A DNA stretch of 33,883 bases from Akkermansiaceae bacterium (lineage in GTDB: Bacteria; Verrucomicrobiota; Verrucomicrobiia; Verrucomicrobiales; Akkermansiaceae): assembly GCA_903878115.1 (NCBI GenBank), contig CAIRGO010000101.1, positions 1-33,883 of the forward strand, read 5' to 3'. Made by a program: the position numbers and the translations under genes. Shown here one piece after another: positions 23,636 to 32,010 of the stretch; the first letter of the stretch is position 1, and each line of letters opens with the position of its first letter. The notes beneath the pieces are model-generated. The model did no database searches, was not told the DNA's origin, and was given only the letters and a program-made list of their open reading frames with translations.

Positions 23636-25165
23636 TTACATCAAGCGAGCACCGAGATCGGCGAGTTCTGAACGTTCGCCACGTGTCAGGGCAACATGAG
23701 CTGTGAATGATTGTCCTTTCAGTCGATTTCGCGTGTAAACCAAACCATTGCTGCGGCTATCTACGTAAGGATTATCGATCTGTGCAGGATCACCAACGAG
23801 GACTAATTTTGACCCGCGACTCATCCGTGTGACCACGGTTTTTGCTTCTTGAGGAGTGAGCTGCTGGGCCTCATCGAGAATGAAAAAACGGTTAGGGATC
23901 GAGCGGCCACGGATGTAGCATAGCGCTTCGATCTCGATGATCCCTTGTTCCATGAGTAGCTCCCACGGTTTTTTCACTTTGGGATCAGGTGATTCTTTTT
24001 TCATTTGCTTGCGCCGTGGTCCAGGTGGCATCACAGGACGCATGAGCAGATCAAGTGCGTCATGAATCGGTTGCAACCATGGTCGCATTTTTTCTTCTAA
24101 GGTACCAGGAAGAAAGCCTAACTGGTCACCCATGGCCACCACCGGGCGGCTAATGGTTACTCCCGTATAACGGCGATTGAACATTTCATGAAGCCCCACA
24201 GCCACTGCGACTAAGGTTTTGCCAGTGCCCGCATGACCATAGCAAGTTACTAAGGAAATGTCAGGATTGAGCAGCGCATCGATCAGACATTTTTGCCCCA
24301 TGTTCAGCGGCTTCAAATTATGACCATCGGGGATTTTTAACACATCGGGGCAAAGCAAGCGCACAAGATTGCCGCGTGCGTCAACACGTGCTGGCATGTT
24401 ATACTGCTCGCCTGCATCAAGCATGACATATTCGTTGACGGATAATCCAAGCAATCTGGCTTCCTCAATATCGAGCACACCGCTACTACCAAAGCGTTGA
24501 AGTTCGGAATGATCTACTTCGATGTGTTTGGCTTCATAGTTCGCTACCTCTTCTGGGTTGACCTTGTCATTGAGATAATCTTGGCATTCCAATCCCACCG
24601 CACGGGCCTTGAGATGCATATTGAGATCCTTGGTGACTAAGACAACGGGAGAACTGTTGCATTGTGCGATCAATAAGACACAGGCAAGGATACGATGATC
24701 CATGCGCTCCTGATCAGGAAAAATTCGATGAAATTGATTCAGCCGTTCGGAGTTTTTTGGACAACTAGCAGGATCATAAATGACCATGCGTACTGTGCCG
24801 CCACCATCAGTAGGCACTCCACGAGTAACATTGTCGGACTTGGTGAACATTTCTGTTAGCATGCGATGCACCTTACGCGCATTAGCGCCACGTTCGGTTT
24901 GTTCACTTTTGAATTTATCCAGCTCGGCCAATACATCAGCGGGAACGCAAATGTGATTTTCTTTAAATCGCCCCAAGCACGCTGGATCGTGCAGCAATAC
25001 ATTGGTATCCAAAACATAATTTTTTCCCATTTCTGATGGGGCAATTAGTCCGTATTCTTCGGGGCGGGAGATGGCAGAACTCTGCTGACTTTGTTTTCGT
25101 TTGGCGCTCACAGGCATACTTTCTTGGAATAAACTCGGTTCGTTAATTTCGTGGCGATGGATCAT
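23636..25165 (-). CDS. PIN-domain PhoH-family ATPase (YlaK/PhoH2 type)
   Basis: At 509 residues this has the two-domain PhoH2 layout. An N-terminal PIN ribonuclease domain (about 48-185) starts YVLDTNVLLHDP (D53), with further acidic residues in AELDKF and VTKDLNMHLKA. A PhoH ATPase domain (about 275-500) has P-loop GHAGTGKT at 310-317, Walker B FFILDEAQQ and the sensor segment KLVLVGDPAQID. Related proteins are described as ATP-dependent RNA helicase/RNases. The first 45 residues are polar and probably disordered. No antitoxin-like small gene overlaps the 5' end, unlike mycobacterial phoAT-phoH2. Confidence 0.92.
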   Translation of the reverse strand: MIHRHEINEPSLFQESMPVSAKRKQSQQSSAISRPEEYGLIAPSEMGKNYVLDTNVLLHDPACLGRFKENHICVPADVLAELDKFKSEQTERGANARKVHRMLTEMFTKSDNVTRGVPTDGGGTVRMVIYDPASCPKNSERLNQFHRIFPDQERMDHRILACVLLIAQCNSSPVVLVTKDLNMHLKARAVGLECQDYLNDKVNPEEVANYEAKHIEVDHSELQRFGSSGVLDIEEARLLGLSVNEYVMLDAGEQYNMPARVDARGNLVRLLCPDVLKIPDGHNLKPLNMGQKCLIDALLNPDISLVTCYGHAGTGKTLVAVAVGLHEMFNRRYTGVTISRPVVAMGDQLGFLPGTLEEKMRPWLQPIHDALDLLMRPVMPPGPRRKQMKKESPDPKVKKPWELLMEQGIIEIEALCYIRGRSIPNRFFILDEAQQLTPQEAKTVVTRMSRGSKLVLVGDPAQIDNPYVDSRSNGLVYTRNRLKGQSFTAHVALTRGERSELADLGARLM

Positions 25166-25383
25166 TGGTGTATTTTATGAAATGGCAAGCGATCTAATCA
25201 AAAAAATGCTGCGATCGATTGCCTGGTTGTGTTTGCAGCGAAAGTGTTTGATGTGGTAAAAATTCAACTTATGTAAAGAATTGCAATTAACGCTTTCATG
25301 GCAATCAGAAAAATCGAAATTAGAATAAAAACGTGTGATTTTTTTGTCAGAAAAATCTTTTTGCAGAAATTTGCGGCTTTTTC

Positions 25384-25411
25384 TTGACATGGTGGCTAAA
25401 TTTACTAGATT
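25384..25411 (+). promoter_or_regulatory. Sigma-70-like promoter of rpsT
   Basis: A perfect -35 box TTGACA (25384-25389) is followed after 16 bp by TAGATT (25406-25411, 4 of 6 matches to TATAAT). This puts the transcript start about 40 bp before the rpsT ATG. It is the best promoter match I noticed in the window and fits a highly expressed ribosomal gene. Confidence 0.65.
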
Positions 25412-25460
25412 CCTCTCCCCGCGTTAAGCGATTATCCATCAACTACATTTTTCTTTCATT

Positions 25461-25727
25461 ATGGCTCACACCAAATCAGCACAAAAGCGTATCCGTCAGA
25501 CCGAAGTTCGCACGGAGCGCAACCGCGCCGCGAAAAGCCGCATCAAAACACTTCGCAAAAAAGCACTCACCGCCATTGCTGCTGGTGACAAAGCTATCGC
25601 CGCTACTGCCGTGAGCGCTCTTTCTGCCGCCGTTGATAAAGCTGCAAAAACCAATTTGATTCACAGCAACAAAGCCGCGAACATCAAGAGTAAGACCGCT
25701 AAGGCCTTCGCTGCTGCTGGCGCATAA
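25461..25727 (+). CDS. rpsT: 30S ribosomal protein S20
   Basis: This 88-residue, Lys/Arg/Ala-rich, all-helical protein starts [20 protein letters not shown] and has the [15 protein letters not shown] core of S20. It binds 16S rRNA in the small subunit. It has its own strong promoter upstream and an intrinsic terminator just after the stop codon, as expected for an independent S20 unit. Confidence 0.97.
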   Translation: MAHTKSAQKRIRQTEVRTERNRAAKSRIKTLRKKALTAIAAGDKAIAATAVSALSAAVDKAAKTNLIHSNKAANIKSKTAKAFAAAGA

Positions 25728-25750
25728 TTGACTCAGCGATCCAAGCAACC

Positions 25751-25784
25751 AGCGGACAGGGCACTCCCCATGTCCGCTTTTTTT
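25751..25784 (+). terminator. Intrinsic terminator after rpsT
   Basis: AGCGGACA (25751-25758) and TGTCCGCT (25771-25778) form a perfect 8-bp stem that can extend through GGG/CCC, followed by seven T residues. It ends about 20 bp before the zinc-ribbon start codon, so that gene needs read-through or its own promoter. Confidence 0.85.
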
Positions 25785-25805
25785 CGCCATCATTTTCCCC
25801 TCGCC

Positions 25806-26030
25806 ATGAGCGCTCCTGAATCCAGAAAAGAGAAAGCCATCAAAATCGCTGCCAATCCTTCCGCTTATAAAGTGTGCGAAGGTTGTGATTCTATCGTCTC
25901 GATGCAATCGGTGCTCTGCCCGAATTGTCATTCGTTTCGATTTGATATCTCTGCTACTAGGGTGATCAAGCAGGCAAAAATGTTAGGCAACCGTGAGCAG
26001 AATTCGGTTACTTCTAGCGATCTGTTTTAA
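25806..26030 (+). CDS. Small zinc-ribbon protein
   Basis: From the ATG at 25806 (MSAPESRKEK) this is a 74-residue basic protein with four cysteines, C-E-G-C and C-P-N-C, separated by a short spacer (SIVSMQSVL). This is a compact zinc ribbon as found in many RNA- or DNA-associated proteins. I do not recognise a named family. A longer in-frame start at 25728 would abut the rpsT stop and read through the terminator hairpin, so I reject it. A bidirectional terminator follows. Confidence 0.75.
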   Translation: MSAPESRKEKAIKIAANPSAYKVCEGCDSIVSMQSVLCPNCHSFRFDISATRVIKQAKMLGNREQNSVTSSDLF

Positions 26031-26066
26031 TCGTTAGCCCTGCTATTGAAGCAAAGAGTTTGCTAC

Positions 26067-26110
26067 ATAAAAAAAGCCCGTAAGGAGATCATCCTACGGG
26101 CTTATTTGTT
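26067..26110. terminator. Bidirectional terminator between zinc-ribbon gene and ndk
   Basis: AGCCCGTAAGGA (26075-26086) pairs with TCCTACGGGCT (26092-26102) with one bulged base. On the minus strand the stem is followed by TTTTTTTAT, a strong end signal for ndk. On the plus strand the tail TTATTTGTTAG is weaker but usable. Confidence 0.8.
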
Positions 26111-26122
26111 AGAAGAGTTTGT

Positions 26123-26548
26123 TTATAGAGCGAATACTTCGCCTTCTTTGAAGAAGCGCTTCAGTTCTTCCGCAGCGGCTTCAGGAGAATCAGAAGCGTG
26201 ACAAACGTTGACCATTTTGTCTTGTCCGTAGTCACCACGAATGGTGCCAGGGGCAGCGGCTTGGGAATCGGTAGGTCCTAACAAATCACGAACGCGTGTG
26301 ATGACGTTGTCGCCAGTCAGAGCGAGAGCAACCACAGGTGTTTTGCTCATGAAGGTCACAATGTCGGGAAAAAATGGTTTGTCGCAGATGTGTGAATAAT
26401 GATCGGCAAGAATGGCATGATCGAGTTGCATCATTTTGATCCCGCGGATGCGGAAGCCTTCAGCCTGAAAGCGGCTAAGTACTGGGCCGACGAGATTTTT
26501 CTCGATAGCATCGGGTTTGAAGAGGATAAGGGAAGTTTCAGTTGTCAT
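26123..26548 (-). CDS. ndk: Nucleoside diphosphate kinase
   Basis: This 141-residue protein starts with the NDK pattern SLILFKPDAIEKNLVG. The phosphohistidine motif is NVCHASDS with H117, and RGDYGQDKMVN precedes it. It equilibrates NTP pools, transferring phosphate from ATP to GDP and other NDPs; GMP-synthesis genes guaB and guaA lie just downstream in the window. A terminator follows the stop codon. Confidence 0.96.
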   Translation of the reverse strand: MTTETSLILFKPDAIEKNLVGPVLSRFQAEGFRIRGIKMMQLDHAILADHYSHICDKPFFPDIVTFMSKTPVVALALTGDNVITRVRDLLGPTDSQAAAPGTIRGDYGQDKMVNVCHASDSPEAAAEELKRFFKEGEVFAL

Positions 26549-26593
26549 CGGGCAGGTGGGTAGTCGTTGCTTGGCGTTTATGCAAGTCTTTTT

Positions 26594-27406
26594 TTACAGG
26601 GAGCGTGCGTATGTGTCACAGCGATTCGACCATCCTTCTTTCCAACGAGCTTCGCCGCGGGCGGGCGGGGAGTTTTCAATGCGCCTAATCAGCGCACGTT
26701 TGGCGGAGGCTGCAAATTCTGCAGCTGCGGCTTGCCCCGCGGGCTCATCTTTCATGCCACCGAGCACTTGTAATAGTCCCCAGCCCTTGCCATTATAGCG
26801 TTCGCTGCTGTTGAGACCATCACCTTTGAAGTTGACGTAATCAATGAGCGCGTATTGGCCATTCGCCGTTGCCGCGACTTTTTGATAGTTCGCGTTGATG
26901 CGTGCACGATCAGAAGCGGGTGCGCCGTTAAGGATTTTTGGTAATGCAGCCCGCGAGCGAGTAATGATGAAATCTGTTTGTAATGTCATAGTGTTGGCCA
27001 ACCATTTGCGCAATTCGCTCATGCGCGTATCATTAAAATCACTTTTGAATTCAGCAGGGGAATTCCACGGGCAATCATTGAGCAGTCCGACGGCGGGCGG
27101 TGTGACGCCCTGTTGCTTGGCGTAGGCCATAAATTGCGGCCATGATTCGGTGAATGGACCATTGAAATTCGCGGGATACCAGATGAAATGTCCAATGCCG
27201 AGCGAGGGGAATTCTTCGCCTGCGTTCCATGCGGTGAGTCCGTTCACAGTGCCGCCTGATTCATTTTGCCAGATTTTTTTGCCAATGGCTGATTTCTGTG
27301 CGGCGCTGAGTTGTGGTAACATACCGCTGGCTTCTGCGGATGAGGAACCGGAAAATGGTGAACAGCAAACAAGCGCGAGACTAAGAAAAAATGGTAATAA
27401 TTTCAT
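26594..27406 (-). CDS. Exported protein with lysozyme-like motif
   Basis: From the ATG at 27406 (MKLLPFFLSLALVCCSPF) the protein has 270 residues and a clear Sec signal peptide; the two Cys at its end suggest but do not prove lipidation. The mature part contains KKIWQNESGG followed by PSLGIGHFIWYP. A Glu followed by G-I-G-H is the pattern around the catalytic residues of T4-type lysozymes, so a peptidoglycan hydrolase role is possible. Later motifs include YALIDYVNFKGDG and GKGWGLLQVLG. I recall similar uncharacterised proteins in other bacteria but cannot name a family. An in-frame start at 27433 is less likely because the signal peptide fits the second Met. Confidence 0.75.
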   Translation of the reverse strand: MKLLPFFLSLALVCCSPFSGSSSAEASGMLPQLSAAQKSAIGKKIWQNESGGTVNGLTAWNAGEEFPSLGIGHFIWYPANFNGPFTESWPQFMAYAKQQGVTPPAVGLLNDCPWNSPAEFKSDFNDTRMSELRKWLANTMTLQTDFIITRSRAALPKILNGAPASDRARINANYQKVAATANGQYALIDYVNFKGDGLNSSERYNGKGWGLLQVLGGMKDEPAGQAAAAEFAASAKRALIRRIENSPPARGEARWKEGWSNRCDTYARSL

Positions 27407-27527
27407 AAAATGAATGAAGTGGAAGACAGCCATAGTAAATCACAATCCGTTGTCGGAGGCAAGGATAGTTATGAATCTTTGAAAAATTTAGACTTGTCAG
27501 CTGGGAGCTTTTTCGCTTGTCTTGCTC

Positions 27528-28982
27528 ATGGCGGACTATCCTTTAGCTTTTTCATTTGATGATGTGTTACTGGTTCCTGCGCGGAGTGCAATATTGCCTG
27601 CCGATGCACGAATCGATACGATGCTCACGCGGGACATTGCCCTTCACATTCCAGTGGTTTCTGCCGCGATGGATACGGTTTCCGAAGCTGATTTGGCGAT
27701 TGCCTTAGCGCGCGAAGGTGGCATGGGCGTGATTCATCGCGCTTGCACCATTGAGGAAGAAGCGGCGATGGTTTCTAAAGTAAAACGTTCGGAAAATGCC
27801 GTGATTTTAAAACCGTATGTTTTCTCTAAAGATCAATCGGTCGACGAAGTGCGTCGTGTGATGGAACAACAAGGCTTTTCTGGCTTTCCCGTGGTGGATG
27901 CTAACGGTTGTCTGGAAGGCATGGTCACGGGACGTGATGTGCGCTACATCGAGCGAACCGATGTGCTCGTCGGCGATGTCATGACTCCTTTATCGCGCTT
28001 AATCACCGCTCCTCCTGAGACGGATATCGAAGAAGCACGGCGAATTCTGTATAAAAATCGCATTGAAAAATTACCTTTGGTCGATGGCAACAATCGTCTG
28101 GTCGGTTTGATCACAGGTTCTGACATCGAGAAACGCATTACCTTTACGAATGCCGCAAAGGATCCCAATGGCCAACTTCGCTGCGGTGCTGCGGTCGGTG
28201 TCGGCCCAGAATTTATCGAACGTGCTCAAGCCGTCATCGCTGCTGGTGCCGATGCGATTTTCATCGATGCAGCCACTGGTCATACCACACGGGTGATGGA
28301 GGTTATTGCGAAATTGCGTGAACTTTCTGATCGCCCCGTGGTTGCGGGAAATGTGGTCACGGAAGCTGGTGCACGTGATCTCATTTCTGCTGGTGCCAGT
28401 GCCTTAAAAGTAGGTGTCGGGCCTGGTTCTATTTGCACCACCCGGGTCATCGCTGGTGTGGGTATGCCGCAATTTACTGCGATCCGCAATGTCGCTGATT
28501 ACTGCCATGAACACGGCGTGAAAGTCATTGCCGATGGTGGCATCCGCTACTCGGGCGATGTCGTGAAAGCACTCGCCGCTGGCGCTGATTTGGTGATGCT
28601 TGGTTCGCTGCTGGCCGGCACTCGTGAGAGCCCTGGACAAACAGTTCATTCGCAAGGACGACGTTTCAAAACCTACCGCGGCATGGGTTCGCTGGGGGCA
28701 ATGCGCAAGGGAGCAGGGGATCGTTATGGGCAAAATAGCTCAGGAAAACTTGTCGCGGAAGGCGTAGAGGCGCGGGTGCCATACAAAGGACCACTTTCTG
28801 ATGTGGTGTTTCAATTGATGGGCGGACTTAAGTCTGGCATGGGATACGTAGGTGCCGGCACCTTAGAAGAGCTACGAACCAATGCTCAATTTGTCCGCAT
28901 CACCACTGGCGGACTCAGAGAAAGCCATGTGCATGATGTTGTGCTCACCGAAGAGCCGACGAATTATCAGCCAATGAGTTGA
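27528..28982 (+). CDS. guaB: Inosine-5'-monophosphate dehydrogenase
   Basis: The 484-residue protein starts [19 protein letters not shown], the IMPDH signature. It carries two CBS domains inserted at about 90-205 ([33 protein letters not shown]) and the active-site loop GPGSICTTR with C303. It oxidises IMP to XMP with NAD+, the first step to GMP. I use the ATG at 27528; a TTG two codons earlier is also in frame. guaA lies downstream but is separated by dinD. Confidence 0.97.
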   Translation: MADYPLAFSFDDVLLVPARSAILPADARIDTMLTRDIALHIPVVSAAMDTVSEADLAIALAREGGMGVIHRACTIEEEAAMVSKVKRSENAVILKPYVFSKDQSVDEVRRVMEQQGFSGFPVVDANGCLEGMVTGRDVRYIERTDVLVGDVMTPLSRLITAPPETDIEEARRILYKNRIEKLPLVDGNNRLVGLITGSDIEKRITFTNAAKDPNGQLRCGAAVGVGPEFIERAQAVIAAGADAIFIDAATGHTTRVMEVIAKLRELSDRPVVAGNVVTEAGARDLISAGASALKVGVGPGSICTTRVIAGVGMPQFTAIRNVADYCHEHGVKVIADGGIRYSGDVVKALAAGADLVMLGSLLAGTRESPGQTVHSQGRRFKTYRGMGSLGAMRKGAGDRYGQNSSGKLVAEGVEARVPYKGPLSDVVFQLMGGLKSGMGYVGAGTLEELRTNAQFVRITTGGLRESHVHDVVLTEEPTNYQPMS

Positions 28983-28993
28983 TTGATTGATAT

Positions 28994-29007
28994 TGTTCAT
29001 TTGAACA
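28994..29007. promoter_or_regulatory. LexA operator (SOS box) of dinD
   Basis: TGTTC-ATTT-GAACA is a perfect palindrome, part of a longer 8-bp-arm repeat (28992-29009). It matches the TGTTC-N4-GAACA motif that I recall as the Verrucomicrobia LexA site, and it lies 29 bp upstream of the start of the DNA-damage gene dinD. Confidence 0.8.
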
Positions 29008-29036
29008 ATTTTTGTTATTCTTTTCGTCAGAATAAT

Positions 29037-29873
29037 ATGAAACAGGAACAAATTGCTGAATTATTAGAACGCTTTGAAGCTGCATGTCACGTCAATGACG
29101 ATGTGGAATACTGGAGCGCTAGGGAACTGCAAACGATTTTAGGATACAACCAGTGGCGTAATTTTTCACAAGTAGTCGAGAAAGCAAAAATCGCCTGCGA
29201 AGCAAGCTCTATCAATACTTTAGACCATTTTGCTGACGTCAGCAAAATGGTCGCTTTAGGCAGTGGTTCAGAGCGTAATGTAGCCGACATTGCTCTAACA
29301 AGATACGCATGTTACCTCATCGCACAAAACGGTGATCCCACCAAAAACGAAATCTCATTTGCGCAAACGTACTTCGCAGTTCAAACCAGAAAACAGGAGG
29401 TCATCGAGCAACGTCTGCGTGATGTAGCTAGGCTAACAGCGAGAGAAAAACATAGTAAAAGCGAAAAAAAGCTGTCAGCGATCATCTATGAACGCGGCGT
29501 GGACAACAGTGGTTTTGCGCTCATTCGCAGCAAAGGTGACTATGCACTCTTCGGTGGTTTTTCTACCAGTGAAATGAAGACGAAATTGGCCATTCCTGAA
29601 AATCGTCCGCTCGCTGATTTTCTCCCCACTCTAACAATCAAAGCGAAAGATTTTGCCACAGAACTCACCAGTCACAATGTAGTGGGAAAAAATCTACATG
29701 GCGAAAAATCCATTTCAACAGAACATGTAGATAACAACAAAGCAGTGAGAAAAATCCTGCAACAACGTGGTGTGCAGCCGGAGTTGTTGCCAGCTTCTGA
29801 AGATGTAAAAAAACTGCAACGCAAACTCGCAAACGATGTGAAAAAGATCGAGGGAGTATCAAAGAAAAAGTAG
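29037..29873 (+). CDS. dinD: DNA-damage-inducible protein D
   Basis: From the ATG at 29037 (MKQEQIAELL) the protein has 278 residues. It matches DinD: YWSARELQTILGYNQWRNF, a KilA-N/Bro-N-like start, then SKMVALGSGSERNVAD, LTRYACYLIAQNGDP and a basic C-terminal helix. E. coli DinD is LexA-regulated and reported to act on RecA filaments. The frame opens already at 28983, directly after guaB, but the LexA operator lies inside that extension, which argues for the later start. dinD sits between guaB and guaA in the same direction, so it may be driven by both the operon promoter and its SOS promoter. Confidence 0.9.
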   Translation: MKQEQIAELLERFEAACHVNDDVEYWSARELQTILGYNQWRNFSQVVEKAKIACEASSINTLDHFADVSKMVALGSGSERNVADIALTRYACYLIAQNGDPTKNEISFAQTYFAVQTRKQEVIEQRLRDVARLTAREKHSKSEKKLSAIIYERGVDNSGFALIRSKGDYALFGGFSTSEMKTKLAIPENRPLADFLPTLTIKAKDFATELTSHNVVGKNLHGEKSISTEHVDNNKAVRKILQQRGVQPELLPASEDVKKLQRKLANDVKKIEGVSKKK

Positions 29874-29922
29874 TAATCTAACAAATTTTAAAATTAATCA
29901 CCTAGAACAGTAAGAAAATTTC

Positions 29923-31446
29923 ATGAAAGAATTCCACCACGTAGCAGTCCTCGATTTTGGTTCTCAATACACGCAATTGATTGTGCGGAAAGTCCGCGAG
30001 TTAGGTTATTTTGCCAAACTTTATGCACCAGAAGACATCTCTGAGATTGGTGAACCGGGTGCTGTGATTCTATCGGGCGGTCCACGCAGCACCAGTGAGC
30101 TTGATGCACCGGATATTGACTTTGAAAAACTGCGTTCGTTTGGATGTCCTGTGCTAGGAGTTTGTTATGGCATGCAATTGCTCAACATCAAATTCGGCGG
30201 CACAGTGCATGCAAGCAATCGTCGTGAATACGGACCAGCAGCATTGACTCCGCGAGTGCGCGAAGGTCTTTACGAAGGTCTCTCCTCTTCTTCTCAAGTG
30301 TGGATGAGTCACTCAGATACCGTGGATGTATTGCCAGCAGGCACAAAAGTTCTTGCCGTCAATCAACATGGTACTCCCGTCTCCTTACAGTGGTGTGATG
30401 GGTTTTATGGCATTCAATTTCACCCAGAGGTGACGCATAGTCACGAGGGTCTGCGCATTTTGCATAATTTCTTACTTACTGCGAAAGAGTTGCAGCCATT
30501 TCATATCGATGATTTCAAACGTGAAATGATCGAAGGGATTCGTCAAACTGTCGGTGATCGTCAGGTGGTCTGCGGTGTATCGGGTGGGGTCGATAGCACC
30601 GTGCTGGCCGTTTTATTGAAAGAGGCTGGCGTCAATGTGCGGGCGATTTTTGTCGATCACGGATTGATGCGACTGAATGAAGGTGATGAAGTGCGTAGCA
30701 ACTTTCATCGTATGGGTGTGGAGATCGAGACTGTCGATTGCGCTGAACTATTTCTTGGCAAACTCGCCGGAGTCGATGATCCCGAGGCGAAGAGAAAAAT
30801 CATTGGCAATTTGTTCATTGATGTATTCTGGGATACCGTCGGCAATGCAGACATGTTAGCCCAAGGCACTCTTTATCCAGACGTGATTGAAAGTGCCTCC
30901 AACGCGAAATCAAAAGCATCGAAAATCAAAACCCATCACAACCGTGTGGATCGCATTCTTGAGTTGCAGGCGCAAGGAAAAGTGTTAGAGCCATTGGCAG
31001 AACTTTTCAAAGATGAGGTGCGTGAACTTGGCACTGCGCTGGGCATTCCTCACGATATTTTGCAACGACACCCGTTTCCTGGACCAGGATTGGCGGTGCG
31101 TTGCCCTGGTGAAGTGACAGAAGAACGTTTGCGCATCATCCGTGAGTGCGATGCGATTTTCATCAATCAACTAAAAGAAGACGGTTGGTATGATCGCGTC
31201 TGGCAGGCATATGCTGGCTTGATTCCAGTGAAGACCGTTGGCGTAAAAGGAGATGAACGCTCCTATGAATGGGCCACGAATCTGCGCGCAGTCATCAGTG
31301 AAGACGCGATGACAGCCGATTGGGTGGACTTGCCCTACTCATTATTGCGTAAGGCAAGCCATCGAATCCTTAACGAGGTGAAAGGCATCAATCGTGTGCT
31401 CTATGATATCTCCACCAAACCACCTGCGAGTATTGAGTGGGAGTGA
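29923..31446 (+). CDS. guaA: GMP synthase (glutamine-hydrolysing)
   Basis: The 507-residue protein has an N-terminal class I glutamine amidotransferase domain with nucleophile C81 in GVCYGMQ and FHPEVTHS. An ATP-pyrophosphatase domain follows with P-loop GVSGGVDST, and a C-terminal dimerisation domain (HRILNEVKGINRVLYDISTKPPASIEWE-type ending). It turns XMP into GMP and completes the pathway begun by guaB. It starts 49 bp after dinD. Confidence 0.97.
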   Translation: MKEFHHVAVLDFGSQYTQLIVRKVRELGYFAKLYAPEDISEIGEPGAVILSGGPRSTSELDAPDIDFEKLRSFGCPVLGVCYGMQLLNIKFGGTVHASNRREYGPAALTPRVREGLYEGLSSSSQVWMSHSDTVDVLPAGTKVLAVNQHGTPVSLQWCDGFYGIQFHPEVTHSHEGLRILHNFLLTAKELQPFHIDDFKREMIEGIRQTVGDRQVVCGVSGGVDSTVLAVLLKEAGVNVRAIFVDHGLMRLNEGDEVRSNFHRMGVEIETVDCAELFLGKLAGVDDPEAKRKIIGNLFIDVFWDTVGNADMLAQGTLYPDVIESASNAKSKASKIKTHHNRVDRILELQAQGKVLEPLAELFKDEVRELGTALGIPHDILQRHPFPGPGLAVRCPGEVTEERLRIIRECDAIFINQLKEDGWYDRVWQAYAGLIPVKTVGVKGDERSYEWATNLRAVISEDAMTADWVDLPYSLLRKASHRILNEVKGINRVLYDISTKPPASIEWE

Positions 31447-31454
31447 TGTTGTTT

Positions 31455-31937
31455 TTAATGTTTGTGTTCTTCACCAGGCGCATGCGTGTGACCGTCTCCA
31501 TGCGCGTGATCACAAGCGCAAGCATACTCAAGATTTGAGCAGGCAGAGCAAGTAGCTAGATTAAGATTGAATTTTGCATTGACGGCTTTTTCACCTTCTT
31601 TCGCGCGAATTTGCAAAACAACAGGTAGCTCTTTGCCTTCTGGGATGACTTGATCCGAGATCAATTTATCGCCTTCTTTCGCAAAAGCGATTTTGGTGGG
31701 AGCGCTGCGATCGCCCATGGTGACCGTGACGATTTGTTCGCCTGGCGCGACTACTTTTCCAGCCTCATCGAGAAATCGGATCTCGATTTTATTATCCTTA
31801 TTGATAAAAAATTCCGCATGCGGCGTGACTTCTTTGATGATGCGGCCACCATTGGGTGCTTTGACCTTTTCCGCTGCATTCGCAAAGGCGATACTCGTAA
31901 TGATGCTGGTTACTGTGATGATAATTTTTTTGATCAT
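31455..31937 (-). CDS. Periplasmic Cys/His-rich putative metal-binding protein
   Basis: The 160-residue protein has a Sec signal peptide (about 1-21, ending SIAFANA) and a beta-rich middle (HAEFFINKDNKIEIRFLDEAG) related to the small accessory proteins of metal-efflux loci. The last 31 residues hold C-S-A-C and C-A-C followed by six His in Asp/Gly-rich context (HAHGDGHTHAPG). It follows the CusA/CzcA-like gene on the same strand after 73 bp, so it may buffer or deliver Cu, Ag, Zn or another soft metal to the pump. The family name is not certain. Confidence 0.75.
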   Translation of the reverse strand: MIKKIIITVTSIITSIAFANAAEKVKAPNGGRIIKEVTPHAEFFINKDNKIEIRFLDEAGKVVAPGEQIVTVTMGDRSAPTKIAFAKEGDKLISDQVIPEGKELPVVLQIRAKEGEKAVNAKFNLNLATCSACSNLEYACACDHAHGDGHTHAPGEEHKH

Positions 31938-32010
31938 AATATATTATTGTTGTTGTGTTGTTGGTTCTGGTAACCGCACATCAATGAGACGTGTGATCAC
32001 CAAGAAAAAT

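Noticed and set aside
25175-25390. 71-codon open frame on the minus strand upstream of phoH, considered as a possible PhoAT-like antitoxin
   Set aside because: It is AT-rich, shows no antitoxin-like features and overlaps the rpsT promoter.
25728-25805. Longer start of the zinc-ribbon gene abutting the rpsT stop
   Set aside because: It would place the rpsT terminator hairpin inside the coding region.
28983-29036. Longer dinD start directly after guaB
   Set aside because: The extension contains the LexA operator and does not resemble the DinD N-terminus.
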